Both the position numbers and the translations under genes were made by a program. The notes beneath the pieces were generated by a model. It saw only the letters and a program-made list of their open reading frames with translations. It did no database searches and had not been told where the DNA came from. DNA of 64,000 nt, taken from Gordius sp. MW1. Taxonomy: Eukaryota > Nematomorpha > Gordioida > Gordea > Gordiidae. Below, in pieces: positions 1-11,100 of this stretch (positions within the stretch are counted from its first letter, which is position 1; every line of letters begins with the position of its first letter). The stretch is from assembly GCA_964036665.1 (NCBI GenBank), contig OZ038530.1:1116001-1180000 (forward strand). Reading direction: 5' to 3'.

Positions 1-660
1 TTCCGTTGTCCTTCCGTTGTCCTTCCGTTGTCCTTCCGTTGTCCTTCCGTTGTACGTCCGTTGTCCGTCTGATGTCATTTTGTTGTCCGTCCGTTGTCCG
101 CCCGTTGTCCATCCGTTGTCCTTCCGTTGTCCGTCTGATGTCATTTTGTTGTCCGTCCGTTGTCCGTCCGTTGTCCGTCCGTTGTCCGTTCGTTGTCCGT
201 CCGTTGTCCGTCTGATGTCCTTTTGTTGTCTGTCCGTTGACCGTTCGTTGTCCGTTCGTTGTCCGTTCGTTGTCCGTCTGATGTCCTTTTGTTGTCCTTC
301 CGTTGTCCGTCCGTTGTCCGTCTGATGTCCGCTCGTTGTCCTTCCGTTGTCCGTCCGTTGTCCGCCCGTTGTCCTTCCGTTGTCCTTCCGTTGTCCGTCC
401 GTTGTCCTTCCGTTGTCCGTCCGTTGTCCGTCTGATGTCCTTTTGTTGTCCGTCCGTTGTCCGTCTGATGTCCTTTTGTTGTCCTTCCGTTGTCCGTCCG
501 TTGTCCGTCTGATGTCCTTCCGTTGTCCATCCGTTGTCCGTCCCTTGTCCATCTGATGTCCTTCCGTTGTCCGTCCGTTGTCCGTCTGATGTCCTTCCGT
601 TGTCCGTCCGTTGTCCGTCCGTTGTCCGTCTGATGTCCTTCCGTTGTCCGTCCGTTGTCC
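1..660 (+). repeat. Satellite array A, 11-bp units, TTGTCCGTCCG orientation
   Basis: This is an uninterrupted run of 11-bp units, cut by the window start. Written in the phase NNNNNTTGTCC the units are mainly GTCCGTTGTCC, TTCCGTTGTCC, GCCCGTTGTCC, GTTCGTTGTCC, GTCTGATGTCC and TTTTGTTGTCC. It carries a rare TTGACC unit near 238-243. The same substitution occurs in reverse complement at about 37928-37933, and base p here pairs with base 38170 minus p there. Array A is therefore an inverted copy of the start of array D. No gene is seen. Confidence 0.97.
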
Positions 661-744
661 ATCAGGAGGCTACAAGTTTGAATCCCGGAGAGTATTCTGT
701 TCTTGTTAATAACATTGATAATATGACTTTTTAGCCGTCCGCTG
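661..744 (+). repeat. R1, tRNA-like (SINE-type) fragment at the left end of S1
   Basis: The segment AGGAGGCTACAAG followed by TTTGAATCCCGG resembles the variable loop and T-arm of a tRNA gene. AGTTTGAATCC at 675-685 matches the Pol III B-box consensus GGTTCGANTCC at 9 of 11 positions. A T5 run at 728-732 could act as a Pol III terminator. The T-stem does not pair well and no A box is seen, because the upstream sequence is satellite. A decayed 3' half of a tRNA-derived SINE is the best guess. It repeats in direct orientation as R2, which lacks a 15-bp stretch (about 699-713). Confidence 0.45.
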
Positions 745-1050
745 AAATTTTCACGAAGCCTATATGGTTGAACAAACAAATTTAAAAAATTTTCAAGTCG
801 AAAAAATTTTTTTTTTCGGAATTCACCTCTGATATCGAAAATTTTCATGAGGCCTATATGGTGTTACAAAAAAATTGAAAAAATTTTGAGGTCGAAAAAA
901 TATTTTCTGAACAAAAAAATTTTTTTTACGGAATTCACTTCTGATATCAAAAATTTTCATGAGGCCTATATGGTTGAACAAAAAAATGGAAAAAAATTTG
1001 AGGTCGAAAAAAATATTTTTTGATAAAAAAAATTTAATAAATTGCATAGC
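745..1050 (+). repeat. Three diverged AT-rich tandem modules of S1
   Basis: Three head-to-tail modules (about 745-836, 837-948 and 949-1050) share the order AAAATTTTCATGAGGCC, TATATGG, an A-rich run, GAGGTCGAAAAA, then GGAATTCAC and CTGATATC. The third ends differently, in AATAAATTGCATAGC. Long A and T runs dominate. The short reading frames here (MKIFDIR... on the minus strand) repeat only because the DNA repeats, and I do not regard them as coding. Confidence 0.85.
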
Positions 1051-1157
1051 ACGGAGGGACGACGGAGGGACGACGGACGGACGACGGACGGACGACGGAG
1101 AGACGACGGAGGGAGGACGGACGGACAACGGAGGGACGACGGACCGTCCGTTGTCCG
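1051..1157 (-). repeat. Reversed mini-array and orientation switch inside S1
   Basis: About eight diverged 11-bp units run in the orientation opposite to the flanking arrays (CGGAGGGACGA and CGGACGGACGA, with GACGAC where the main array has GACAAC). Orientation flips back at a near-perfect palindrome, ACGGACCGTCCGT at 1139-1151, centred on 1145. A short + stretch, GTCCGTTGTCCGTC, leads into R2. The divergence suggests an older satellite relic than the flanking arrays. Confidence 0.85.
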
Positions 1158-1230
1158 TCAGGAGGCAACAAGTTTGAATCCGTGAGAGTATTCTGTTGAT
1201 AATATGACTTTTTGGCCGTCCGCTGGCTAC
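1158..1230 (+). repeat. R2, second tRNA-like fragment at the right end of S1
   Basis: This is a direct repeat of R1. AGTTTGAATCC lies at 1171-1181 and a T5 run at 1209-1213. It then continues GGCCGTCCGCTGGCTAC, where R1 has AGCCGTCCGCTGA. The 15 bp between ATTCTGTT and GATAATATG in R1 is missing here. Satellite resumes immediately after. Confidence 0.6.
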
Positions 1231-1874
1231 GTCCGTTGTCCGTCCGTTGTCCGCCCGTTGTCCGTCTGTTGTCCGTCCGTTGTCCGTCCTTTGTCCGTTC
1301 GTTGTCCGTTCGTTGTCCTTCCGTTGTTCTTCCGTTGTCCTTCCGTTGTCCGTCCGTTGTCCGTCTGATGTCCTTCCGTTGTCCGTCCGTTGTCCGTCCG
1401 TTGTCCGCCCGTTGTCCTTCCGTTGTCCGTCCGTTGTCCTTCCGTTGTCCGTCCGTTGTCCTTCCGTTGTCCGTCCGTTGTCCTTCCGTTGTCCGTCCGT
1501 TGTCCGTCCGTTGTCCGTCTGATGTCCTTTTGTTGTCCTTCCGTTGTCCGTCCGTTGTCCGTCTGATGTCCTTCCGTTGTCCATCCGTTGTCCGTCCCTT
1601 GTCCGTCTGATGTCCTTCCGTTGTCCGTCCGTTGTCCGTCCCTTGTCCGTTTGATGTCCTTCCGTTGTCCGTCCGTTGTCCGTCCGTTGTCCGCCCGTTG
1701 TCCTTCCGTTGTCCTTCCGTTGTCCGTCCGTTGTCCGTCTGATGTCCTTCCGTTGTCCGTCCGTTGTCCGTCCGTTGTCCGTCCGTTGTCCGTCCGTTGT
1801 CCTTCCGTTGTCCGTCCGTTGTCCTTCCGTTGTCCGTCCGTTGTCCGTCTGATGTCCTTTTGTTGTCCGTCCGT

Positions 1875-2720
1875 TGTCCGTCCGTTGTCCGTCCCTTGTC
1901 CGTCTGATGTCCTTTTGTTGTCCGTCCGTTGTCCGTTCGTTGTCCGTTCGTTGTCCGTTCGTTGTCCTTCCGTTGTCCGTCCGTTGTCCGTCTGATGTCC
2001 TTCCGTTGTCCGTCCGTTGTCCGTCCGTTGTCCGCCCGTTGTCCTTCCGTTGTCCGTCCGTTGTCCGTCCGTTGTCCGTCTGATGTCCTTCCGTTGTCCT
2101 TCCGTTGTCCTTCCGTTGTCCTTCCGTTGTCCGTCCGTTGTCCGTCCGTTGTCCTTCCGTTGTCCGTCCGTTGTCCGTCCGTTGTCCTTCCGTTGTCCGT
2201 CAGATGTCCTTTTGTTGTCTGTCCGTTGTCCGTTCGTTGTCCGTTCGTTGTCCGCCCGTTGTCCTTCCGTTGTCCTTCCGTTGTCCGTCCGTTGTCCGTC
2301 CGTTGTCCTTCCGTTGTCCGTCTGATGTCCTTTTGTTGTCTGTCCGTTGTCCGTTCGTTGTCCGTTCGTTGTCCGTCCGTTGTCCGTCCGTTGTCCTTCC
2401 GTTGTCCTTCCGTTGTCCGTCCGTTGTCCGTCTGATGTCATTTTGTTGTCCGTCCGTTGTCCGTCCGTTGTCCGTTCGTTGTCCGTCCGTTGTCCGTCTG
2501 ATGTCCTTTTGTTGTCTATCCGTTGTCCGTTCGTTGTCCGTTCGTTGTCCGTTCGTTGTCCGTTCGTTGTCCGTCTGATGTCCTTTTGTTGTCCTTCCGT
2601 TGTCCGTCCGTTGTCCGTTTGATGTCCTTTTGTTGTCCGTCCGTTGTCCGTCCGTTGTCCGTCCGTTGTCCGTCCGTTGTCCTTCCGTTGTCCGTCTGAT
2701 GTCCTTTTGTTGTCTGTCCG
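1875..2720 (+). repeat. Block alpha copy 1 within array B
   Basis: This string of variant units recurs with almost the same order at about 10926-11770, 14886-15730 and 18736-19580. Markers include the unit runs around GTCAGATGTCC, TTGTCTATCCG and ATGTCATTTTG. Between copies the offsets are multiples of 11 bp. Boundaries are approximate, judged from the order of variant units. Confidence 0.7.
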
Positions 2721-5700
2721 TTGTCCGTTCGTTGTCCGTTCGTTGTCCGTCCGTTGTCCGTCCGTTGTCCTTCCGTTGTCCTTCCGTTGTCCTTCCGTTG
2801 TCCTTCCGTTGTCCGTCCGTTGTCCGTCTGATGTCATTTTGTTGTCCGTCCGTTGTCCGTCCGTTGTCCGTTCGTTGTCCGTCCGTTGTCCGTTCGTTGT
2901 TCGTTCGTTGTCCTTCCGTTGTCCTTCCGTTGTCCGTCCGTTGTCCGTCTGATGTCCTTCCGTTGTCCGTCCGTTGTCCGTCCGTTGTCCGCCCGTTGTC
3001 CTTCCGTTGTCCGTCCGTTGTCCTTCCGTTGTCCTTCCGTTGTCCTTCCGTTGTCCTTCCGTTGTCCGCCCGTTGTCCGCCCGTTGTCCGTCCGTTGTCC
3101 GCCCGTTGTCCTTCCGTTGTCCGCCCATTGTCCGTCCGTTGTCCGTCCGTTGTCCTTTCGTTGTCCGCCCGGTGTCCGTCCGTTGTCCGTCCGTTGTCCG
3201 CCCGTTGTCCTTCCGTTGTCCTTCCGTTGTCCTTCCGTTGTCCGTCCGTTGTCCGTCTGATGTTATTTTGTTGTCCGTCCGTTGTCCGTCTGATGTCCTT
3301 TTGTTGTCCGTCCCTTGTCCGTCTGATGTCCTTTTGTTGTCCGTCCGTTGTCCGTTCGTTGTCCTTCCGTTGTCCGTTCGTTGTCCGTCTGATGTCCTTC
3401 CGTTGTCCGTCCGTTGTCCTTCCGTTGTCCTTCCGTTGTCCTTCCGTTGTCCGTCCGTTGTCCGTCCGTTGTCCTTCCGTTGTCCGTCAGATGTCCTTTT
3501 GTTGTCTGTCCGTTGTCCGTTCGTTGTCCGTTCGTTGTCCGCCCGTTGTCCTTCCGTTGTCCTTCCGTTGTCCGTCCGTTGTCCGTCCCTTGTCCGTCTG
3601 ATGTCCTTCCGTTGTCCGTCTGATGTCCTTCCGTTGTCCGTCCGTTGTCCGTCCGTTGTCCGCCCGTTGTCTATCCGTTGTCCTTCCGTTGTCCGTCCGT
3701 TGTCCGTCTGATGTCTATCCGTTGTCCGTCCGTTGTCCGTCCGTTGTCCGTCCGTTGTCCGTCCGTTGTCCTTCCGTTGTCCGTCCGTTGTCCGTCTGAT
3801 GTCCTTTTGTTGTCCGTCCGTTGTCCGTCTGTTGTCCGTCCGTTGTCCGTTCGTTGTCCGTCCCTTGTCCGTCTGATGTCCTTTTGTTGTCCGTCCGTTG
3901 TCCGTCTGTTGTCCGTCCGTTGTCCGTCCTTTGTCCGTTCGTTGTCCGTTAGTTGTCCTTCCGTTGTCCTTCCGTTGTCCGTCCGTTGTCCGTCTGATGT
4001 CCTTCCGTTGTCCGTCCGTTGTCCGTCCGTTGTCCGCCCGTTGTCCTTCCGTTGTCCGTCCGTTGTCCGTCCGTTGTCCGTCTGATGTCCTTCCGTTGTC
4101 CGTCCGTTGTCCTTCCGTTGTCCGTCCGTTGTCCGTCCGTTGTCCGTCCGTTGTCCGCCCGTTGTCCTTCCGTTGTCCTTCCGTTGTCCTTCCGTTGTCC
4201 GTCCGTTGTCCTTCCGTTGTCCGTCCGTTGTCCGTCCGTTGTCCGTCTGATGTCCTTTTGTTGTCCTTCCGTTGTCCGTCCGTTGTCCGTCTGATGTCCT
4301 TCCGTTGTCCATCCGTTGTCCGTCCCTTGTCCGTCTGATGTCCTTCCGTTGTCCGTCCGTTGTCCGTCCCTTGTCCGTCTGATGTCCTTCCGTTGTCCGT
4401 CCGTTGTCCGTCCGTTGTCCGCCCGTTGTCTATCCGTTGTCCTTCCGTTGTCCGTCCGTTGTCCGTCTGATGTCCTTCCGTTGTCCGTCCGTTGTCCGTC
4501 CGTTGTCCGCCCGTTGTCTATCCGTTGTCCTTCCGTTGTCCGTCCGTTGTCCGTCTGATGTCCTTCCGTTGTCCGTCCGTTGTCCGTCCGTTGTCCGTCC
4601 GTTGTCCGTCCGTTGTCCGTCCGTTGTCCTTCCGTTGTCCGTCCGTTGTCCTTCCGTTGTCCGTCCGTTGTCCGTCTGATGTCCTTTTGTTGTCCGTCAG
4701 TTGTCCGTCCGTTGTCCGTTCGTTGTCCGTCCCTTGTCCGTCTGATGTCCTTTTGTTGTCCGCCCGTTGTCCGTCCGTTGTCCGTCCGTTGTCCGTCCGT
4801 TGTCCGTCCGTTGTCCGTCCGTTGTCCTTCCGTTGTCCGTCCGTTGTCCTTCCGTTGTCCGTCCGTTGTCCGTCTGATGTCCTTTTGTTGTCCGTCCGTT
4901 GTCCGTCCGTTGTCCGTCCGTTGTCCGTCTGATGTCCTTCCGTTGTCCATCCGTTGTCCGTCCCTTGTCCGTCTGATGTCCTTCCGTTGTCCGTCCGTTG
5001 TCCGTCCCTTGTCCGTCTGATGTCCTTCCGTTGTCCGTCCGTTGTCCGTCCGTTGTCCTTCCGTTGTCCGTCCGTTGTCCGTCCGTTGTCCTTCCGTTGT
5101 CCGTCAGATGTCCTTTTGTTGTCTGTCCGTTGTCCGTTCGTTGTCCGTTCGTTGTCCTTCCGTTGTCCGTCCGTTGTCCGTCTGATGTCCTTCCGTTGTC
5201 CATCCGTTGTCCGTCCCTTGTCCGTCTGATGTCCTTCCGTTGTCCGTCCGTTGTCCGTCCCTTGTCCGTCTGATGTCCTTCCGTTGTCCGTCCGTTGTCC
5301 GTCCGTTGTCCGCCCGTTGTCTATCCGTTGTCCTTCCGTTGTCCGTCCGTTGTCCGTCTGATGTCCTTCCGTTGTCCGTCCGTTGTCCGTCCGTTGTCCG
5401 TCCGTTGTCCGTCCGTTGTCCGTCCGTTGTCCGTCCGTTGTCCGTCCGTTGTCCGTCTGTTGTCCGTCCGTTGTCCGTTCGTTGTCCGTTCGTTGTCCTT
5501 CCGTTGTCCTTCCGTTGTCCGTCCGTTGTCCGTCCGTTGTCCTTCCGTTGTCCGTCAGATGTCCTTTTGTTGTCTGTCCGTTGTCCGTTCGTTGTCCGTT
5601 CGTTGTCCTTCCGTTGTCCGTCCGTTGTCCGTCTGATGTCCTTCCGTTGTCCATCCGTTGTCCGTCCCTTGTCCGTCTGATGTCCTTCCGTTGTCCGTCC

Positions 5701-6240
5701 GTTGTCCGTCCCTTGTCCGTCTGATGTCCTTCCGTTGTCCGTCCGTTGTCCGTCCGTTGTCCGCCCGTTGTCTATCCGTTGTCCTTCCGTTGTCCGTCCG
5801 TTGTCCGTCTGATGTCCTTCCGTTGTCCGTCCGTTGTCCGTCCGTTGTCCGTCCGTTGTCCGTCCGTTGTCCGTCCGTTGTCCGTCCGTTGTCCGTCCGT
5901 TGTCCGTCCGTTGTCCTTCCGTTGTCCGTCCGTTGTCCTTCCGTTGTCCGTCCGTTGTCCGTCTGATGTCCTTTTGTTGTCCGTCCGTTGTCCGTCCGTT
6001 GTCCGTCCGTTGTCCGTTCGTTGTCCGTCCCTTGTCCGTCTGATGTGCTTTTGTTGTCCGTCCGTTGTCCGTCTGTTGTCCGTCCGTTGTCCTTCCGTTG
6101 TCCGTCCGTTGTCCGTCCGTTGTCCGCCTGTTGTCCTTCCGTTGTCCTTCCGTTGTCTTTCCGTTGTCCTTCCGTTGTCCGTCCGTTGTCCTTCCGTTGT
6201 CCGTCCGTTGTCCGTCCGTTGTCCGTCCGTTGTCCGTCCG

Positions 6241-6270
6241 TTGTCCGTCTGATGTCCTTTGTTGTCCGTC
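6241..6270 (+). other. One-base deletion in array B (10-bp unit)
   Basis: GATGTCCTTTGTTGTCC stands here in place of the usual GATGTCCTTTTGTTGTCC. It is the only break in 11-bp register I found in array B, and it accounts exactly for the array being one base short of 2,704 units. It also explains why the duplication comparing about 3898 with 6339 is offset by 2,441 bp (222 units minus 1). Confidence 0.85.
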
Positions 6271-8164
6271 CGTTGTCCGTCCGTTGTCCGTTCGTTGTCC
6301 GTCCCTTGTCCGTCTGATGTCCTTTTGTTGTCCGTCCGTTGTCCGTCTGTTGTCCGTCCGTTGTCCGTCCTTTGTCCGTTCGTTGTCCGTTCGTTGTCCT
6401 TCCGTTGTCCTTCCGTTGTCCGTCCGTTGTCCGTCTGATGTCCTTCCGTTGTCCGTCCGTTGTCCGTCCGTTGTCCGCCCGTTGTCCTTCCGTTGTCCGT
6501 CCGTTGTCCGTCCGTTGTCCGTCTGATGTCCTTCCGTTGTCCGTCCGTTGTCCTTCCGTTGTCCGTCCGTTGTCCGTCCGTTGTCCGTCCGTTGTCCGCC
6601 CGTTGTCCTTCCGTTGTCCTTCCGTTGTCCTTCCGTTGTCCGTCCGTTGTCCTTCCGTTGTCCGTCCGTTGTCCGTCCGTTGTCCGTCTGATGTCCTTTT
6701 GTTGTCCTTCCGTTGTCCGTCCGTTGTCCGTCTGATGTCCTTCCGTTGTCCATCCGTTGTCCGTCCCTTGTCCGTCTGATGTCCTTCCGTTGTCCGTCCG
6801 TTGTCCTTCCGTTGTCCGTCCCTTGTCCGTCTGATGTCCTTCCGTTGTCCGTCCGTTGTCCTTCCGTTGTCCGTCCGTTGTCCGTCTGATGTCCTTTTGT
6901 TGTCCGTCCGTTGTCCGTCCGTTGTCCGTCCGTTGTCCGTCTGTTGTCCTTCCGTTGTCCGTCCGTTGTCCGTCCGTTGTCCGCCCGTTGTCCTTCCGTT
7001 GTCCTTCCGTTGTCCTTCCGTTGTCCGTCCGTTGTCCTTCCGTTGTCCGTCCGTTGTCCGTCCGTTGTCCGTCTGATGTCCTTTTGTTGTCCTTCCGTTG
7101 TCCGTCCGTTGTCCGTCTGATGTCCTTCCGTTGTCCATCCGTTGTCCGTCCCTTGTCCGTCTGATGTCCTTTTGTTGTCCGTCCGTTGTCCGTCCGTTGT
7201 CCGCCCGTTGTCTATCCGTTGTCCTTCCGTTGTCCGTCCGTTGTCCGTCTGATGTCCTTCCGTTGTCCGTCCGTTGTCCGTCCGTTGTCCGTCCGTTGTC
7301 CGTCCGTTGTCCGTCCGTTGTCCGTCCGTTGTCCGTCCGTTGTCCGTCCGTTGTCCTTCCGTTGTCCGTCCGTTGTCCTTCCGTTGTCCGTCCGTTGTCC
7401 GTCTGATGTCCTTTTGTTGTCCGTCCGTTGTCCGTCCGTTGTCCGTTCGTTGTCCGTCCCTTGTCCGTCTGATGTCCTTTTGTTGTCCGTCCGTTGTCCG
7501 TCTGTTGTCCGTCCGTTGTCCTTCCGTTGTCCGTCCGTTGTCCGTCCGTTGTCCGCCCGTTGTCCTTCCGTTGTCCTTCCGTTGTCTTTCCGTTGTCCTT
7601 CCGTTGTCCGTCCGTTGTCCTTCCGTTGTCCGTCCGTTGTCCGTCTGTTGTCCTTCCGTTGTCCGTCCGTTGTCCGTCCGTTGTCCGCCCGTTGTCCTTC
7701 CGTTGTCCTTCCGTTGTCCTTCCGTTGTCCGTCCGTTGTCCTTCCGTTGTCCGTCCGTTGTCCGTCCGTTGTCCGTCTGATGTCCTTTTGTTGTCCTTCC
7801 GTTGTCCGTCCGTTGTCCGTCTGATGTCCTTCCGTTGTCCATCCGTTGTCCGTCCCTTGTCCGTCTGATGTCCTTTTGTTGTCCGTCCGTTGTCCGTCCG
7901 TTGTCCGCCCGTTGTCTATCCGTTGTCCTTCCGTTGTCCGTCCGTTGTCCGTCTGATGTCCTTCCGTTGTCCGTCCGTTGTCCGTCCGTTGTCCGTCCGT
8001 TGTCCGTCCGTTGTCCGTCCGTTGTCCGTCCGTTGTCCGCCCGTTGTCCGTCCGTTGTCCTTCCGTTGTCCTTCCGTTGTCCGTTCGTTGTCCGTTCGTT
8101 GTCCGTCCGTTGTCCGTCTGATGTCCTTCCGTTGTCCGTCCGTTGTCCGTCCGTTGTCCGCCCG

Positions 8165-11100
8165 TTGTCCTTCCGTTGTCCGTCCGTTGTCCGTCCGTTG
8201 TCCGTCTGATGTCCTTCCGTTGTCCGTCCGTTGTCCTTCCGTTGTCCGTCCGTTGTCCGTCCGTTGTCCTTCCGTTGTCCGTCCGTTGTCCGTCCGTTGT
8301 CCGCCCGTTGTCCTTCCGTTGTCCTTCCGTTGTCCTTCCGTTGTCCGTCCGTTGTCCTTCCGTTGTCCGTCCGTTGTCCGTCCGTTGTCCGTCTGATGTC
8401 CTTTTGTTGTCCTTCCGTTGTCCGTCCGTTGTCCGTCTGATGTCCTTCCGTTGTCCATCCGTTGTCCGTCCCTTGTCCGTCTGATGTCCTTCCGTTGTCT
8501 GTCTGATGTCCTTCCGTTGTCCGTCCGTTGTCCGTCCGTTGTCCGTCCGTTGTCCGTCCGTTGTCCGCCCGTTGTCTATCCGTTGTCCTTCCGTTGTCCG
8601 TCCGTTGTCCGTCTGATGTCCTTCCGTTGTCCGTCCGTTGTCCGTCCGTTGTCCTTCCGTTGTCCGTTCGTTGTCCGTTCGTTGTCCGTCCGTTGTCCGT
8701 CTGATGTCCTTCCGTTGTCCGTCCGTTGTCCGTCCGTTGTCCGCCCGTTGTCCTTCCGTTGTCCGTCCGTTGTCCGTCCGTTGTCCGTCTGATGTCCTTC
8801 CGTTGTCCGTCCGTTGTCCTTCCGTTGTCCGTCCGTTGTCCGTCCGTTGTCCGCCCGTTGTCCTTCCGTTGTCCTTCCGTTGTCCTTCCGTTGTCCGTCC
8901 GTTGTCCTTCCGTTGTCCGTCCGTTGTCCGTCCGTTGTCCGTCTGATGTCCTTTTGTTGTCCTTCCGTTGTCCGTCCGTTGTCCGTCTGATGTCCTTCCG
9001 TTGTCCATCCGTTGTCCGTCCCTTGTCCGTCTGATGTCCTTCCGTTGTCTGTCTGATGTCCTTCCGTTGTCCGTCCGTTGTCCGTCCGTTGTCCGTCCGT
9101 TGTCCGTCCGTTGTCCGCCCGTTGTCTATCCGTTGTCCTTCCGTTGTCCGTCCGTTGTCCGTCTGATGTCCTTCCGTTGTCCGTCCGTTGTCCGTCCGTT
9201 GTCCGTCCGTTGTCCGTCCGTTGTCCGTCCGTTGTCCTTCCGTTGTCCGTCCGTTGTCCTTCCGTTGTCCGTCCGTTGTCCGTCTGATGTCCTTTTGTTG
9301 TCCGTCCGTTGTCCGTCCGTTGTCCGTTCGTTGTCCGTCCCTTGTCCGTCTGATGTCCTTTTGTTGTCCGTCCGTTGTCCGTCTGTTTTCCGTCCGTTGT
9401 CCGTCCTTTGTCCGTTCGTTGTCCGTTCGTTGTCCTTCCGTTGTCCTTCCGTTGTCCTTTTGTTGTCCGTCCGTTGTCCGTCTGATGTCCTTCCGTTGTC
9501 CGTCCGTTGTCCGTCCGTTGTCCGCCCGTTGTCCTTCCGTTGTCCGTCCGTTGTCCGTCCGTTGTCCGTCTGATGTCCTTCCGTTGTCCGTCCGTTGTCC
9601 TTCCGTTGTCCGTCCGTTGTCCGTCCGTTGTCCGCCCGTTGTCCTTCCGTTGTCCTTCCGTTGTCCTTCCGTTGTCCGTCCGTTGTCCTTCCGTTGTCCG
9701 TCCGTTGTCCGTCCGTTTTCCGTCTGATGTCCTTTTGTTGTCCTTCCGTTGTCCGTCCGTTGTCCGTCTGATGTCCTTCCGTTGTCCGTCCGTTGTCCTT
9801 CCGTTGTCCGTCCGTTGTCCGTCCGTTGTCCGCCCGTTGTCCTTCCGTTGTCCTTCCGTTGTCCTTCCGTTGTCCGTCCGTTGTCCTTCCGTTGTCCGTC
9901 CGTTGTCCGTCCGTTGTCCGTCTGATGTCCTTTTGTTGTCCTTCCGTTGTCCGTCCGTTGTCCGTCTGATGTCCTTCCGTTGTCCATCCGTTGTCCGTCC
10001 CTTGTCCGTCTGATGTCCTTTTGTTGTCCGTCCGTTGTCCGTCCGTTGTCCGTTCGTTGTCCGTCCCTTGTCCGTCTGATGTCCTTTTGTTGTCCGTCCG
10101 TTGTCCGTCTGTTGTCCGTCCGTTGTCCGTTCGTTGTCCGTTCGTTGTCCTTCCGTTGTCCTTCCGTTGTCCGTCCGTTGTCCGTCCGTTGTCCTTCCGT
10201 TGTCCGTCAGATGTCCTTTTGTTGTCTGTCCGTTGTCCGTTCGTTGTCCGTTCGTTGTCCTTCCGTTGTCCGTCCGTTGTCCGTCTGATGTCCTTCCGTT
10301 GTCCGTCCGTTGTCCGTCCCTTGTCCGTCTGATGTCCTTCCGTTGTCCGTCCGTTGTCCGTCCGTTGTCCGCCCGTTGTCTATCCGTTGTCCTTCCGTTG
10401 TCCGTCCGTTGTCCGTCTGATGTCCTTCCGTTGTCCGTCCGTTGTCCGTCCGTTGTCCGTCCGTTGTCCGTCCGTTGTCCGTCCGTTGTCCGTCCGTTGT
10501 CCGTCCGTTGTCCTTCCGTTGTCCGTCCGTTGTCCTTCCGTTGTCCGTCCGTTGTCCGTCCGTTGTCCGTTCGTTGTCCGTCCCTTGTCCGTCTGATGTC
10601 CTTTTGTTGTCCGTCCGTTGTCCGTCTGATGTCCTTTTGTTGTCCGTCCGTTGTCCGTCCGTTGTCCGTTCGTTGTCCGTCCCTTGTCCGTCTGATGTCC
10701 TTTTGTTGTCCGTCCGTTGTCCGTCTGTTGTCCGTCCGTTGTCCTTCCGTTGTCCGTCCGTTGTCCGTCCGTTGTCCGTCTGATGTCCTTCCGTTGTCCG
10801 TCCGTTGTCCGTCCGTTGTCCGTCCGTTGTCCGTCCGTTGTCCGTCCGTTGTCCTTCCGTTGTCCGTCCGTTGTCCTTCCGTTGTCCGTCCGTTGTCCGT
10901 CTGATGTCCTTTTGTTGTCCGTCCGTTGTCCGTCCGTTGTCCGTCCCTTGTCCGTCTGATGTCCTTTTGTTGTCCGTCCGTTGTCCGTTCGTTGTCCGTT
11001 CGTTGTCCGTTCGTTGTCCTTCCGTTGTCCGTCCGTTGTCCGTCTGATGTCCTTCCGTTGTCCGTCCGTTGTCCGTCCGTTGTCCGCCCGTTGTCCTTCC

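Larger units (their letters stand above)
661..1230 (+). repeat. S1, complete 570-bp spacer element
   Basis: This is a non-satellite island between arrays A and B, and it recurs as S2-S8. In order it holds R1 (661-744), three AT-rich modules (745-1050), a short satellite stretch in reversed orientation (1051-1144) with a switch back, and R2 (1158-1230). S1 and S4-S8 are 570 bp, S3 is 574 bp and S2 is a 390-bp truncation. S1 and S2 are the only copies on the + strand, and both follow array in + orientation. The element therefore moves with the array and keeps its relative orientation. It codes for nothing recognisable. Confidence 0.93.
1..6140 (+). repeat. Left arm of a large inverted duplication
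   Basis: This arm is the reverse-complement partner of about 31364-38169. The sum of paired coordinates is 38170 across array A and R1, 38166 at R2 (a 4-bp difference inside the S mini-array), 37407-37418 around 2600-3300, and about 37506 near 5658-5966. Successive changes beyond S1 are multiples of 11. Support is strong to about 3.7 kb. Beyond that, similar unit orders elsewhere in B make the match less specific. The window start truncates the outer end. Confidence 0.7.

Noticed and set aside
661-744. A functional tRNA gene
   Set aside because: Only a T-arm-like motif is present. There is no acceptor, D-arm or A box, and the T-stem bases do not pair.
5104-9987. A 1,627-codon reading frame on the minus strand, and many similar ones across all arrays
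   Set aside because: They translate the 11-bp satellite, overlap others in different frames on both strands, begin at chance ATGs (the GATGTCC unit or its complement) and show no domain or codon bias.
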